From positions 18,590-82,589 of the forward strand of contig CAXYYO010000012.1 in assembly GCA_964293305.1 (NCBI GenBank): 64,000 bases of DNA, given 5' to 3'. The notes under the pieces are model-generated. The model had not been told where the DNA came from, searched no databases, and saw only the letters and a program-made list of their open reading frames with translations. Shown one piece after another: positions 52,123-62,191 of the stretch. Numbering within the stretch: the stretch's first letter is position 1; every line of letters starts with the position of its first letter. Origin of the DNA: CALAGJ01 sp964293305 (GTDB taxonomy: Bacteria; Bacteroidota; Bacteroidia; Chitinophagales; Chitinophagaceae). Made by a program: the position numbers and the translations under genes.

Positions 52123-53352
52123 TCAGATTATAGAATCTCCATTATGCCCATCAAATGAACGGCCTTTACGATAGGCAGAAATAATTATGAGTAAGACTAA
52201 AAAGGGTAAAACAAATGAGCGATAACGAACAATAGCCCCAGTGAGTGTTATGGTATAGCCGGCAAGTAGTAAAAAACTTGAAGTAAAACAAAGCAAAAAA
52301 CAAAGTAACCCGGCCGGAAGCTTTACATTATGAGGTAAGAAAATTTTCTTTCCCCATGACAGAAAAATTGAAATGATAACAATAACCATCATAGCATTTT
52401 CTGCGATAGCAGGCCAATAACTCATATTATCCATTTCTAAAAAATGTGGCCTTAATAATGCAATGTCTATAGCATATGGAAGAAAGCCGGGAAAGCTGTT
52501 TAAAGTTGTATCAAGAGGAGGAAGTGTCAATTGAGAACCACCTCCCAATGCAACAAATTCGTTATGTCTTGTTACAATATATTTTAAGGGACTTAAGTCT
52601 TCATTTACCATGCCCAAACAAAAAAATAATACCAATCCAATGGCGTACACACCAGCTGTAAACCAACTGCCCAGTCTATTATAACGATGTACAAGCCACC
52701 ACCCCAATAAAGCTGGTGCCATTAATATCAGCATATAATTTCTAAAACTAAACAGTAGAGCAGTGGAAATAACAATAGGTAGCAAATGACGCTTCAAGGT
52801 AAAAGAATTTGTCTCAATTATTTTACTGAATAGATATACAATAACCATAAAACTGGTAAATATCAAGCCATCCTTATGCAAACCACTCTGCCAGAAAAGA
52901 AAAGAGGGAATCAAGAAAACTATAATACACAATAGTATCGTTTTAAATATTTTTTTATCATTTATTATCCTGAATAACAGTAGCGGCCCAATAAAATAAA
53001 ATAGATTAAAAATAATAGCATCAGCAAAATAGCTACCATTCGTAAAAAGGTTGCATACCGCAAGCATTTTTATAAAAACATTATCCTTTAAATTATTCCA
53101 ATAGGATTGCTCGGTACTGAAAAATGTTCCAGGCCTATCATACCCTGTTGTAAAAAGATCTCTGACAAAAGCAATGGGATCATGCAATAACCAATCAGTT
53201 TCCTGCAAACTGATTTGATAGTAACGTATGGTATCGCTTGTGGCTAGGTACGTCGGTTGATTAAAAAACAAATAGTAGGCGCCTGCAGCAAATATTTTTA
53301 TACAAAAAAGCAACAGTAACCAGCTTATTGGCAATCCACTGTTCCTAAACAA
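52123..53352 (-). CDS. Polytopic membrane protein, possibly GT-C-like or EpsG-like
   Basis: A 409-residue protein (from TTG at 53352) with about ten hydrophobic segments and the motif P-S-F-L-F-W-Q-S-G-L-H-K-D-G-L in a central loop. The frame stays open 24 codons upstream and would add another hydrophobic segment (E-I-I-I-T-I-L-W-F-C-I), starting for example at a CTG at 53415, 8 bases after the previous stop. The true start may therefore be upstream. Topology suggests a lipid-linked sugar transferase or polysaccharide polymerase; no catalytic residue can be fixed. It follows the GT4 gene on the same strand. Confidence 0.65.
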   Translation of the reverse strand: MFRNSGLPISWLLLLFCIKIFAAGAYYLFFNQPTYLATSDTIRYYQISLQETDWLLHDPIAFVRDLFTTGYDRPGTFFSTEQSYWNNLKDNVFIKMLAVCNLFTNGSYFADAIIFNLFYFIGPLLLFRIINDKKIFKTILLCIIVFLIPSFLFWQSGLHKDGLIFTSFMVIVYLFSKIIETNSFTLKRHLLPIVISTALLFSFRNYMLILMAPALLGWWLVHRYNRLGSWFTAGVYAIGLVLFFCLGMVNEDLSPLKYIVTRHNEFVALGGGSQLTLPPLDTTLNSFPGFLPYAIDIALLRPHFLEMDNMSYWPAIAENAMMVIVIISIFLSWGKKIFLPHNVKLPAGLLCFLLCFTSSFLLLAGYTITLTGAIVRYRSFVLPFLVLLIIISAYRKGRSFDGHNGDSII

Positions 53353-53422
53353 TGGCCACCTACTGATGCACCAGCAGGAAATACAAAACCATAATATTGT
53401 AATGATTATTTCCAGTAAAAAA

Positions 53423-54499
53423 TTATTTTGAAGTAGCAGTCATTTCCGAATATAGCTTTCTGTATCCTGCTGCCATTTTCTCTACACTAAATTCATTGAG
53501 CAACATTTGATAGCCGGCTTTACCCATTTCAGCAGCATTTGCAGGATGATCAATCAAAGATTGTATATGTTTTACAGCATCCTCCGCTTCATCATACAGA
53601 TAGCCATTAATACCATGCTGCAGCACATCCGTATTTCCAGGGCAGCTACTCAGCACCAGGGGCAAATCCATACTCATAGCTTCCAACACGGCATAGGGCA
53701 AACCTTCCCACAATGCAGTGGACAGGTATATATCTGCTTGTCTTAGTTCTTGCTCCACCCTTGACTTATCAACCCAACCTGTAATTGTAATATTTGAAGC
53801 AGTAATCTTTTCTCTATCTGGGCCCTCACCTACCCATATAAATTGAATTTGTGGATGATTTATAAATCTTGTTGCTATTTCATTGAATAGCGTTGGATTT
53901 TTTTGAATAGTAATCCTTCCTGTTGTTACTATGCGTACAATATTGTCTTGCTTTGGTGACTTGATTTGATGTGTAGGGTAATATTTTCCATTATTTACAT
54001 AGCCAGCTTTTATTCCAATTTGTTGGTAGCTTTCGGCCTCGCTTTTAGATACACCAATTACATTTCCGGGAAACAGGGCACCCAATTGTTCAAAAAGAAT
54101 ATATAATCTTCTTGTTAATGCAGACACATCTTTTCTTAAAAATGCAGCAGCATGTGGCGCATAAATAATTTTCTTGTATCCCTTTAACATTCCTGCTATT
54201 CTGCCTAATATACCAGCTTTGCTGGAATGAAGATGCATGATGTCAAATGGCCCTTTGGTTTGTAAAAAGCCCATCAGTTCCCGAACTGCTTTTATATCCG
54301 TAAGTGGCCTTATTTCTCTGCCGGCAGATGGCCAAGGTACAAATGCTACATTGGGCGGAAAGCTATCTTTAGCTTTCTCAAAAAATTGTGGACGACCATA
54401 TATAATTGTATATTCGATATCTGGAGTAGCATTTGTAAGGCATCGTAAAAACTCGATAACTCCTCCTTCAAATGCCTCAGTAATATGTATTACTTTCAT
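53423..54499 (-). CDS. Glycosyltransferase family 4
   Basis: A 358-residue GT-B retaining glycosyltransferase. The N-terminal lobe has I-T-E-A-F-E-G-G-V-I-E-F-L and H-L-H-S-S-K-A-G-I-L-G-R. The C-terminal lobe has V-T-T-G-R-I-T-I-Q-K-N-P-T-L-F-N, W-V-G-E-G-P-D-R-E, L-S-T-A-L-W-E-G-L-P-Y-A-V-L-E-A-M (nucleotide-sugar site) and N-G-Y-L-Y. The sugar and acceptor cannot be read. With the membrane protein gene that follows it forms a likely surface-polysaccharide pair, but no larger cluster is present. A perfect -7 element lies upstream. Confidence 0.92.
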   Translation of the reverse strand: MKVIHITEAFEGGVIEFLRCLTNATPDIEYTIIYGRPQFFEKAKDSFPPNVAFVPWPSAGREIRPLTDIKAVRELMGFLQTKGPFDIMHLHSSKAGILGRIAGMLKGYKKIIYAPHAAAFLRKDVSALTRRLYILFEQLGALFPGNVIGVSKSEAESYQQIGIKAGYVNNGKYYPTHQIKSPKQDNIVRIVTTGRITIQKNPTLFNEIATRFINHPQIQFIWVGEGPDREKITASNITITGWVDKSRVEQELRQADIYLSTALWEGLPYAVLEAMSMDLPLVLSSCPGNTDVLQHGINGYLYDEAEDAVKHIQSLIDHPANAAEMGKAGYQMLLNEFSVEKMAAGYRKLYSEMTATSK

Positions 54500-54521
54500 T
54501 AAGCAGTCAATATTTTCGAAG

Positions 54522-54529
54522 CAAATTTA
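54522..54529 (-). promoter_or_regulatory. -7 promoter element of the GT4 gene
   Basis: The minus strand reads TAAATTTG, an exact TAnnTTTG match, giving a leader of about 19 bases before the ATG at 54499. Confidence 0.55.
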
Positions 54530-54670
54530 TTAAACTGATCATGGATAATAAAAGATTCTGTATTAAAGATTTTTTTGCATTTGTTATATGCCTGTATTTA
54601 TATAACCAAAAAAGCATACAGTAAGAGGCAAAAACTGGGAAAATATCTATAATTAAAACATTTTAATGTC

Positions 54671-56545
54671 TTATTTTTTCAACTCCAAAACGAACATGGT
54701 TGTAGCTGGTATGTTTGTTATTTCTGCAGTAGAAAAAGATTTATTAGTACCACATACATCCATTGCCGTAGCAAAACCGGCAGTACGCTCTTTATATTTT
54801 GAAAAGTCAAGCTGCATGGGCGCTTCGGCAGTATTCATCACACACATTACTGTACACTCGTCATTATATCTAAAATAAACATATAATCCATTTTGAGGCA
54901 CATACTGCATCAGTTTTCCTGTTTGCAAAGCGGTATTTTTCTTCCGATAGTTGGCTAGTGTTTTTACTAATAGTTGTACAGATTTTTCATCAGTAGTAAG
55001 TCCTGTTCCATTAAAGGCATTTTTCGTATCTCCCGCCCAGCCGCCGGGAAAATCTAAACGTACCAAACCATCGGGATTGGTGAATCCTTTCATTAAAACT
55101 TCTGTACCATAATACATTTGAGGAATACCTCTGCAGGTTAATAACCATTGAATACCTATTTTTTGCTTGGCTACATTTTCATTCACTATGGAAAAGAAAC
55201 GACTAAGATCATGGTTATCTAAAAAATTTACATTTTGAAAAGGGTCTTTGTATAACACATCATTAGTAAGTGTAGTATATAACCTGTTCACACCTTCGGT
55301 CCAGCCAAATGGCTGCGTAAGCGCAGGTATTATTCCATAAAGATTTGTTTGAAAATCAGTAACACCAGGGAGGTTACTCTTAAAAGAAACATCCATTGTA
55401 TTTTGCATCATGTAGGCCTGAGATACTGTGCCGTGCACCCAGGTTTCGCCAAACAAACTAATCTTAGGATATTCCTCCATAAGAGCAGCATTACAACGAT
55501 TCATAAATGGCAAATCATTATATAAATAGGTATCAATTCTATATCCATCCACACCATATTCTTCTACACTCCATATTGCATGCTGTATGAGATAATTACA
55601 GACGAAAGGGTTTGCATGATTCCAATCGGGCATTGTTTCATTGAACCAACCATCTTGCGTAATTCTATTATCTGATGGTGCTGCATACAGATCAAAAACA
55701 GGCTGATCTTTATAACTTGTTTGCGTAAATGATGGCCATTGATGAAACCAATCTGCCGCAGGCAAATCCTTAAATAGCACATGATCAATATCCACATGAT
55801 TATAAACAGCATCCTGTATCAGTTTCATTCCTTGCGCATGCAAGGCGTTACTTAAATTTTTATACGCATTGGCCCCGCCAAATCTTGGCTCTATAGCATA
55901 TTGATTAGTAAATCCATAACCATGTTCTGTACGAGAAGTACGATTGTTTTCTAACACAGGTGTCATCCAAAGAGCAGTAACACCTAAATCTTTTAAATAG
56001 TCAATATGATGCTGAACCCCTTGCAAATCTCCGCCGTGGCGGAAAAAATAATTTGATCTGTCCAAGGTTTGATCCCACATGCCTACAATCCGATCATTAT
56101 TTATATCTCCGTTACTAAATCTATCGGGCATGAGTAAATAAATAAAATCTTTTGCAGTAACCCCTTGAGCAAATTCGATACCCCTACCTGTTCTGCGAGG
56201 CTTTATTTCCCATAAAATTATTTCAGTTTTATTTTTTGAATTGATACATAAAAATTTCACTTGTCCGGGTTTAGCAGATTCCTCAATTAACAGATTGAGT
56301 GCCAGGTAATGATCATTTTCAAATCTTACAGTGCTTTGAAGTGTGACACCCGGATAGTCAATTGATATTTTATTATCTGCAAAACCATCGCCTCCATTAA
56401 TAAGCACCTGCACATGATTCCAATGCATGCCCGCAAACCAATGCGTGGGATAACAGGTGGGCTCTGCATGTACAGCTTGGAGCATTTGAATACACAGACA
56501 ACCTACTGAAATCAGTAAAAATTTTGATAGCTCTTTTAAAAACAT
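54671..56545 (-). CDS. GH13 alpha-glucan hydrolase (cyclomaltodextrinase/neopullulanase type)
   Basis: A 624-residue exported enzyme. It has a signal peptide (about 1-27), an N-terminal beta sandwich typical of cyclomaltodextrinases (about 28-125, W-F-A-G-M-H-W-N-H-V-Q-V-L-I) and a (beta/alpha)8 barrel starting D-F-I-Y-L-L-M-P-D-R-F-S-N-G-D. The catalytic nucleophile is Asp338 (G-Y-R-I-D), the acid Glu367 (F-G-E-T-W) and the transition-state stabiliser Asp446 (D-N-H-D). A C-terminal beta domain follows. It resembles SusA of Bacteroides. It lies 8 bases after the MFS gene, so the two form an alpha-glucan uptake and degradation unit. Confidence 0.93.
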   Translation of the reverse strand: MFLKELSKFLLISVGCLCIQMLQAVHAEPTCYPTHWFAGMHWNHVQVLINGGDGFADNKISIDYPGVTLQSTVRFENDHYLALNLLIEESAKPGQVKFLCINSKNKTEIILWEIKPRRTGRGIEFAQGVTAKDFIYLLMPDRFSNGDINNDRIVGMWDQTLDRSNYFFRHGGDLQGVQHHIDYLKDLGVTALWMTPVLENNRTSRTEHGYGFTNQYAIEPRFGGANAYKNLSNALHAQGMKLIQDAVYNHVDIDHVLFKDLPAADWFHQWPSFTQTSYKDQPVFDLYAAPSDNRITQDGWFNETMPDWNHANPFVCNYLIQHAIWSVEEYGVDGYRIDTYLYNDLPFMNRCNAALMEEYPKISLFGETWVHGTVSQAYMMQNTMDVSFKSNLPGVTDFQTNLYGIIPALTQPFGWTEGVNRLYTTLTNDVLYKDPFQNVNFLDNHDLSRFFSIVNENVAKQKIGIQWLLTCRGIPQMYYGTEVLMKGFTNPDGLVRLDFPGGWAGDTKNAFNGTGLTTDEKSVQLLVKTLANYRKKNTALQTGKLMQYVPQNGLYVYFRYNDECTVMCVMNTAEAPMQLDFSKYKERTAGFATAMDVCGTNKSFSTAEITNIPATTMFVLELKK

Positions 56546-56553
56546 TTTGATTT

Positions 56554-57948
56554 TTATTTTCCTTCTTTAAGTTCCTTTTTAATATTGATAGCACCGGCAT
56601 CATACACAAACAAAACACTTATGGCAGCACAAATCATAAATACACCGGCAAGTACAATGGCATATATTGGTTTTCCACCATACAAATGTTCTACAATCCA
56701 GCCACCGAATAATCCATTTGTAATTTGTGGGAGGGTGATAAAAAAGTTAAAGATACCCATATAAATACCAAGTTTTCCAGCAGGAATTGATGAAGAAAGA
56801 ATTACATAAGGCATTGCCAGTATGCTTGCCCAAGCTAAGCCTACACCTATCATACTATATTGGAGTGCAGCAGGGTCTTTTACAAAATAAATGGAAATTA
56901 GACCTACCCCACCAGCAATGAGTGAAAGGGCATGTGTCATTTTTCTGCCAACCATTTTTGCTATAAAAGGTAATGCTAATGCATACAGCATAGCTACAAA
57001 ATTGTATGTGCCAAAAGCATTGCCTACTTCATTACCAGCCTGATTATATTCTACAGACTTTGAATAATCACCAGTTAAACCATACACATGTGTGGCTACT
57101 GCATCTGTTGTAAAAACCCACATACTAAACAGTGCAAACCAGCTAAAGAATTGCACTAAACCTAGCTGACGCATGGTTTTGGGCATATTTCCAAAATCTT
57201 TAAAAATTTCTGATAGGCCAGACTTTTGCGCTGCTTCAGTTGGTTTACCATGATACTTCTCATACTCCGCAGGTGCATATTCCTTTGAAAAAAATACGGT
57301 AATTAAAATTGCAATCATAAACACAGCGGCACCTATATAAAAAGCATATTTTATATTGTCAGCTACACCGTCTTCACCGGCTTCCATGCTTACACCATTA
57401 TCTGCCAGAAGCTTTGGCAATTTAGAACCAACCACAGCACCTAATCCGATAAGAAAGGTTTGAATGCTAAAACCCATTGTCCTTTGAGTATCAGGAAGGT
57501 TGTCTGCCACTAATGCTCTAAATGGCTCCATAGCTACATTAAAGCAAGCATCCATAATCATTACCATACCAGCACCTACATATAATGCTGGGAGTATGCC
57601 TGCCATATTTCCAGCATTTGGGAGAAAAATTAAAGCCACAGACGATAAAATTGCTCCTGTCAAAAAATAAGGTTTCCTACGCCCAAATCTATTCCAGGTA
57701 CGGTCACTATAGTGACCAATAATGGGTTGTACAATCATACCTACCAACGGTGCTACAATCCAGAACATAGGCAATTGCTCTACATCTGCACCAAAAGATC
57801 TCAGGATGCGGCTTGTATTGCCATTTTGTAAAGCAAAGCCAAATTGAATACCCAAAAAACCAAAACTCATTGTAAAAATCTGCATTAAACTCATACGGGG
57901 TTTGGGTAATGCACCCTGTGATGATTGAGAAGGAGATGATACAGCCAT
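56554..57948 (-). CDS. MFS transporter of the SLC45-like (maltose/sucrose) type
   Basis: A 464-residue major facilitator with about 12 membrane segments. Features of the SLC45-like group are G-F-L-G-I-Q-F-G-F-A-L-Q near the N-terminus and P-I-I-G-H-Y-S-D-R-T-W-N-R-F-G-R-R-K-P-Y with a large central loop (about 205-250). Relatives carry sucrose or maltose with protons. Genetic linkage to the GH13 gene, 8 bases downstream, supports maltose or maltodextrin as substrate. This direct transport route differs from a SusC/D system. Confidence 0.88.
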   Translation of the reverse strand: MAVSSPSQSSQGALPKPRMSLMQIFTMSFGFLGIQFGFALQNGNTSRILRSFGADVEQLPMFWIVAPLVGMIVQPIIGHYSDRTWNRFGRRKPYFLTGAILSSVALIFLPNAGNMAGILPALYVGAGMVMIMDACFNVAMEPFRALVADNLPDTQRTMGFSIQTFLIGLGAVVGSKLPKLLADNGVSMEAGEDGVADNIKYAFYIGAAVFMIAILITVFFSKEYAPAEYEKYHGKPTEAAQKSGLSEIFKDFGNMPKTMRQLGLVQFFSWFALFSMWVFTTDAVATHVYGLTGDYSKSVEYNQAGNEVGNAFGTYNFVAMLYALALPFIAKMVGRKMTHALSLIAGGVGLISIYFVKDPAALQYSMIGVGLAWASILAMPYVILSSSIPAGKLGIYMGIFNFFITLPQITNGLFGGWIVEHLYGGKPIYAIVLAGVFMICAAISVLFVYDAGAINIKKELKEGK

Positions 57949-58282
57949 AGCAAATGTTTAGGGCTCAAATATGTGTAAATATTACATATAGTTAATAGTT
58001 TGTTTTTATTAGATAAAAAGATACCACATTTAAGATTAAAAAAAGTTGAAAATATGCTGTGAAATGGATATTTGTGTTGGTATTTTTTTAGCGATGAGTT
58101 CAAGTTGACATTTATGTTTAAAATTTTTTTCTTGATCTATCGTATTTATCTTCCACAAAACCACCAAGCATAAGTGAATACAAATGCTTTAATGATTATA
58201 AGGAATATGTTTTAGTTGACCTCTAAAATAAGAAAAGCCGCAACTCATTATTAGTTGCGGCTTTTCTTATTTTAAAACATAT
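57949..58282. other. Region between TonB-dependent receptor and MFS genes
   Basis: 334 AT-rich bases holding the receptor gene's terminator (58225-58273) and, near 57976-57983 on the minus strand, CATATTTG (one mismatch from TAnnTTTG), a possible MFS promoter. No gene is seen. Confidence 0.5.
58225..58273 (-). terminator. Strong intrinsic terminator of the TonB-dependent receptor gene
   Basis: A perfect 21-bp stem (58225-58245 with 58253-58273, core AGCCGCAACT/AGTTGCGGCT) and 7-base loop with A- and T-rich flanks, directly after the stop at 58283. Confidence 0.9.
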
Positions 58283-61200
58283 TTAATTAAATATATAACG
58301 AATACCAATTTGTAGCTGCCAGCGTGATAATATTCCGGTATTATCTATGAAACTGCTGGTGTATGGCACTTCATTAGCGGCATCTAGATATGGGAAGGAG
58401 AATAATGGTTTACCTTCATTTGGAGTACCAGTAGCGCCTTTTCCTTCATACTTTAGTGGAGAAAAAGTGGCAAATTGTTTGAGAATGCCCCAGTTACTGT
58501 TTAATAAATTTCCAACATTTATGATATCTGCACTCAACCGAAGAGTATGCTTATTTCTCTCTTTACCAGTAAGCACATATAAATCTTGGGTAAAATTAAG
58601 GTCCAAACGTTTGAAGAATGGAGAAACAACAGCATTTCTTTCAACAACTTCCCCTCTATGTTTACTCATATAAGGATCTTGATTGATGAAATTATTCAAC
58701 TGAGCCCATATTTGATTTGCTGTTCTGGTATCTGTATTACCACCAACTGTAGCACCATTAGCAACTGGTACTAAAGCAATATCTGCTTGATCAACTGGAA
58801 TATAAATAAGGTCATTATTTCCACCTGTACCATCATTATTAACATCTCCATTGTAAGTATATGAACCTACACCTGATGGAGCTGCTTCAAAAATAAATCC
58901 TACAGATGTTGCTCCCCATTTACCCCATTCTTTCCGATAAAAAGCAGAAGCAATTACTCTATGTGGTTGATAAAAATTTGCAAAACCCAAATCTTCTGCA
59001 TTTGGATCTCCTGTAACAGCTCTATCTCTCCACATACTTGCTGCTATTGAACCCCCATCATTTACTGTTTTAGATTGGCTATAAGTATAGGCAACACTCA
59101 TCTGTAAATTACGCGTATTCTTCTGTAACTGAGCCGTGATATTGTATGCATAACCTTCTTGTGTGTTAGACATCAATATAGCATTGGTAATATTTGGGTT
59201 TTCTGGAGTGGCAGTAGGTTTGCCTCCCCATATACGAGTACTATCAAAACGGATACGATTGTCAGATCCGGCAAATGCAGTACCTGTTTGAGGTAGATTT
59301 ACATTTTGGAAATATACATTATTGATATCTTTTGAAAGGGTAGCTTCAATTGTTGCTATAAAACCTCCACTAAACTTTTTATCAAGAGCAATATTAGATT
59401 TAAATACCTGAGGGTATTTAAAATCTTCATCTGTAAATACTAGGTTATATGAAGTATTTGCAGCACCAGCTTCTGGCCTATATTCATTAATATCTGGGCT
59501 GAAGGCATAAGGTGTGGTTGTCTGAAAAGAACCAAATTGTACACCATTATTACTTGCTTGATTACTTACCCATACAAATGGAGGAGGACCGGCAAATAAA
59601 CCCGCACCGCCTCTAACTTGTAAACTCTGATCTTTGAAAACATCCCAGTTAAAACCCACTCTTGGAGAAAAAACCAATGAAGCATTTGGCTTGTTGCCAA
59701 CATCATAAGTTTTGCCATCCCTAAAAACTAAATTATCAGCATTTTCATTTGTTGTAAATGAATTATTAAAGAAAGGGATATCTCCCCTTAAACCAAATGT
59801 AAGTGTAAAGTTTTTCTGAATTCTCCATTTATCTTGAACAAATATACCTGCTTCCAATACGCCTACTTCTGCAAATGGGAAAGCACCGTCTTTTCCGGCA
59901 GAATACTGCAATGTGTATTGTGCTGAATTAGCTACTCCATTTATTGAACTATTATAAAAATCAGTAAGGGTGTTAAAGCGATAAGCACCAGCATAATTTG
60001 GAGCAAATCCGTTTACAAATTCTTTATAATAATTTTGGGTACCTAAGGTTATCTCATGTGTACCTTTATACATTGTAAATATGTCCTGTAATTGTAAAAC
60101 ATTGGAATTAAGCTGGTTATTGTAGGTAAATGGTTCATATCCAAATGAAGTATATGTTTGACCAATACCATTCATAATATCAACCAGTGGAAAGTCTGCT
60201 CCACTAAGGCTTTCCCTAAAATCTCTAAGAGCGGTATATCCAACTTGCAATTTATTGCTACTGCCACTATTAAATCTGGTATTTAACTCTGCTAATACAA
60301 TATTAAAATTATTATTGATTACATACCCACTCCCTCTAAAAGGCATGCTAATAGCACCCGGTTGGCGATTACCACCCGGTGCACCACTATTACTTGCTGC
60401 AATTTCTCTAAAAGATTTCAGGTAGTTATACTTGATGGTAAATGTATTGTGTGCATTTATATTCCAATCAATACGTGCTGTTACTTTATCGCTATAAGTT
60501 TCATATACATATCCTTGAAATGGACCAGGATCATAACCGTATTGGCTGATTAAAAAATTTCTTAAATTATTCAGTGTGTCAGCATTTGCCTGACTTACAC
60601 TGGATGGGTTTGGAGGATTTGATGCATCTGATGCAATATAACTTGTAGCAGGATTTGTAATTCGCTCTTGTTCCGCACTTACAAAAAAGAATAATTTATT
60701 TTCTTTAATAGCACCCCCAAAAGAAAGTCCACGAATATTATAATCAAATTCTTGCTTGGTAAGTTTTGTGTTTCTCACTTTATATCCTTGTGTACCAGGG
60801 CCACGCAAATAGGTATAAACACTTCCCTTAAACTGGTTTGTTCCGCTTCTGGTAACTGTATTTACACCTGCACCAGAAAAACCGCCTTGTCTTACATCAT
60901 ATGGAGAAATATTTACCTGTATTTGTTCGATAGCGTCTAGGCTAATAGGTTGTGAATTAGTTTGCCCACCAAGTGTGGGGCTTAATCCGAAAACATTATT
61001 AAAATTTGCTCCATCTACAGTGATATTATTAAAAGCACTGTTTCTACCACCAAAGCTCAATCCATTGGAAGAAGGGGTCAACTTTGTAAAATCCTGTAGT
61101 GAGCGGTTTATTGTGGGCAAACGTTCCAATTGATTTCTACTAATTATTTCTTGGCTTCCCGTACGGCTATTATTGATAACTTTATCTTGTCTTACAGACT

Positions 61201-61561
61201 TTACAACAACAGCGTTTAGTTCATTTATTGTAGGAACCAAGTTAAAATCAGCTTGAAATTCCTGACCTAAAATGAGTGTTATGTCCTCTTTTTTGTCATC
61301 CAAAAAACCAACGAATGATACCATAAGGCTGTAAGGCCCTCCTATCTTCATATTTGGCAGATTATATCTACCGTCTTTTCTAGATAGGGTTGTGTACTTT
61401 GTGCCCGTGGGCTGGTGTAGCGCTGAAATAGTTGCACCTTGTACTGCTCCACTTGGTGATGTAACGATTCCAACAATTTCAGAAGTAGTTTCCTGTGCTT
61501 GGATTACGTTACAAAAGAGGCAGAATAAAAAAAAATGTAGAATTTGATATTTTCTTGACAT
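58283..61561 (-). CDS. TonB-dependent receptor with carboxypeptidase-regulatory domain (Oar-like)
   Basis: A 1092-residue outer-membrane receptor. It has a signal peptide (about 1-22), an N-terminal carboxypeptidase-regulatory-like domain (about 25-105: I-V-G-I-V-T-S-P-S-G-A-V-Q-G-A-T-I, G-R-Y-N-L-P-N-M-K-I-G-G-P-Y), a plug (about 115-235, with P-T-I-N-R-S-L-Q-D-F and G-G-R-N-S-A-F-N-N-I-T-V-D-G-A-N-F-N-N) and a large beta barrel. The pattern matches Oar-type receptors, which are not paired with SusD. No SusD gene is adjacent. It has its own promoter and a strong terminator. The substrate is unknown; TonB and two ExbD genes follow at the right edge on the same strand. Confidence 0.93.
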   Translation of the reverse strand: MSRKYQILHFFLFCLFCNVIQAQETTSEIVGIVTSPSGAVQGATISALHQPTGTKYTTLSRKDGRYNLPNMKIGGPYSLMVSFVGFLDDKKEDITLILGQEFQADFNLVPTINELNAVVVKSVRQDKVINNSRTGSQEIISRNQLERLPTINRSLQDFTKLTPSSNGLSFGGRNSAFNNITVDGANFNNVFGLSPTLGGQTNSQPISLDAIEQIQVNISPYDVRQGGFSGAGVNTVTRSGTNQFKGSVYTYLRGPGTQGYKVRNTKLTKQEFDYNIRGLSFGGAIKENKLFFFVSAEQERITNPATSYIASDASNPPNPSSVSQANADTLNNLRNFLISQYGYDPGPFQGYVYETYSDKVTARIDWNINAHNTFTIKYNYLKSFREIAASNSGAPGGNRQPGAISMPFRGSGYVINNNFNIVLAELNTRFNSGSSNKLQVGYTALRDFRESLSGADFPLVDIMNGIGQTYTSFGYEPFTYNNQLNSNVLQLQDIFTMYKGTHEITLGTQNYYKEFVNGFAPNYAGAYRFNTLTDFYNSSINGVANSAQYTLQYSAGKDGAFPFAEVGVLEAGIFVQDKWRIQKNFTLTFGLRGDIPFFNNSFTTNENADNLVFRDGKTYDVGNKPNASLVFSPRVGFNWDVFKDQSLQVRGGAGLFAGPPPFVWVSNQASNNGVQFGSFQTTTPYAFSPDINEYRPEAGAANTSYNLVFTDEDFKYPQVFKSNIALDKKFSGGFIATIEATLSKDINNVYFQNVNLPQTGTAFAGSDNRIRFDSTRIWGGKPTATPENPNITNAILMSNTQEGYAYNITAQLQKNTRNLQMSVAYTYSQSKTVNDGGSIAASMWRDRAVTGDPNAEDLGFANFYQPHRVIASAFYRKEWGKWGATSVGFIFEAAPSGVGSYTYNGDVNNDGTGGNNDLIYIPVDQADIALVPVANGATVGGNTDTRTANQIWAQLNNFINQDPYMSKHRGEVVERNAVVSPFFKRLDLNFTQDLYVLTGKERNKHTLRLSADIINVGNLLNSNWGILKQFATFSPLKYEGKGATGTPNEGKPLFSFPYLDAANEVPYTSSFIDNTGILSRWQLQIGIRYIFN

Positions 61562-61575
61562 GAAAAAAATTTGTG

Positions 61576-61583
61576 CAAAATTA
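61576..61583 (-). promoter_or_regulatory. -7 promoter element of the TonB-dependent receptor gene
   Basis: The minus strand reads TAATTTTG followed by CAC, an exact TAnnTTTG match about 14 bases before the ATG. An imperfect TAACA/TGTTA inverted repeat at 61603-61618 lies in the -30 to -45 area. Confidence 0.6.
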
Positions 61584-62191
61584 ACAGATCATTCATAAAA
61601 TATAACAGAATTGTGTTACCAAAATGTTATGTAGTTACTAAGAAAGGAATTTCTATTCCAGAGGTAATTGTTTGAAATTCAATAACTTATTAGCACTTTC
61701 TAGCTGTTATAAATAAAGTAAAAAACAATTAATAATTATGACAATGGAGTTCAGTTTTGTAATTTTATTATGATGTAAACACATTTTCAGGCATGAAACT
61801 GGTTCATTTTGAATTGTTATTGAAATTGTTTTTCAATAAAGATTTACTCTAAAGTGTTCATAAAAGAGCATTACAGTTTTTCTTGTATTTAAAAATAAAT
61901 ATCATTAGTACAAGGTTAAAGGATAAGAAAATCATTCAAGGATTCAACGTAGTAGGTGCTCTGTTAACTTTGTAATGAAAAGTTGCAAGGCAATAGATCT
62001 AAGTGCCTGAGGTTTATTAATTGCTGAAGAAATAGAAATCGATTTATAGGACAACAATGGTTCTTCAGTACATAATTATAAATTGTTTCAGCTTAATAAA
62101 AAAATTCCACTGCATCAGTTGGGTTTAACCTTAAGATATTAGTTGCCTTACCAAGATTCCAACAAACAATTTTAAGAAGTTTTGCAAAATA

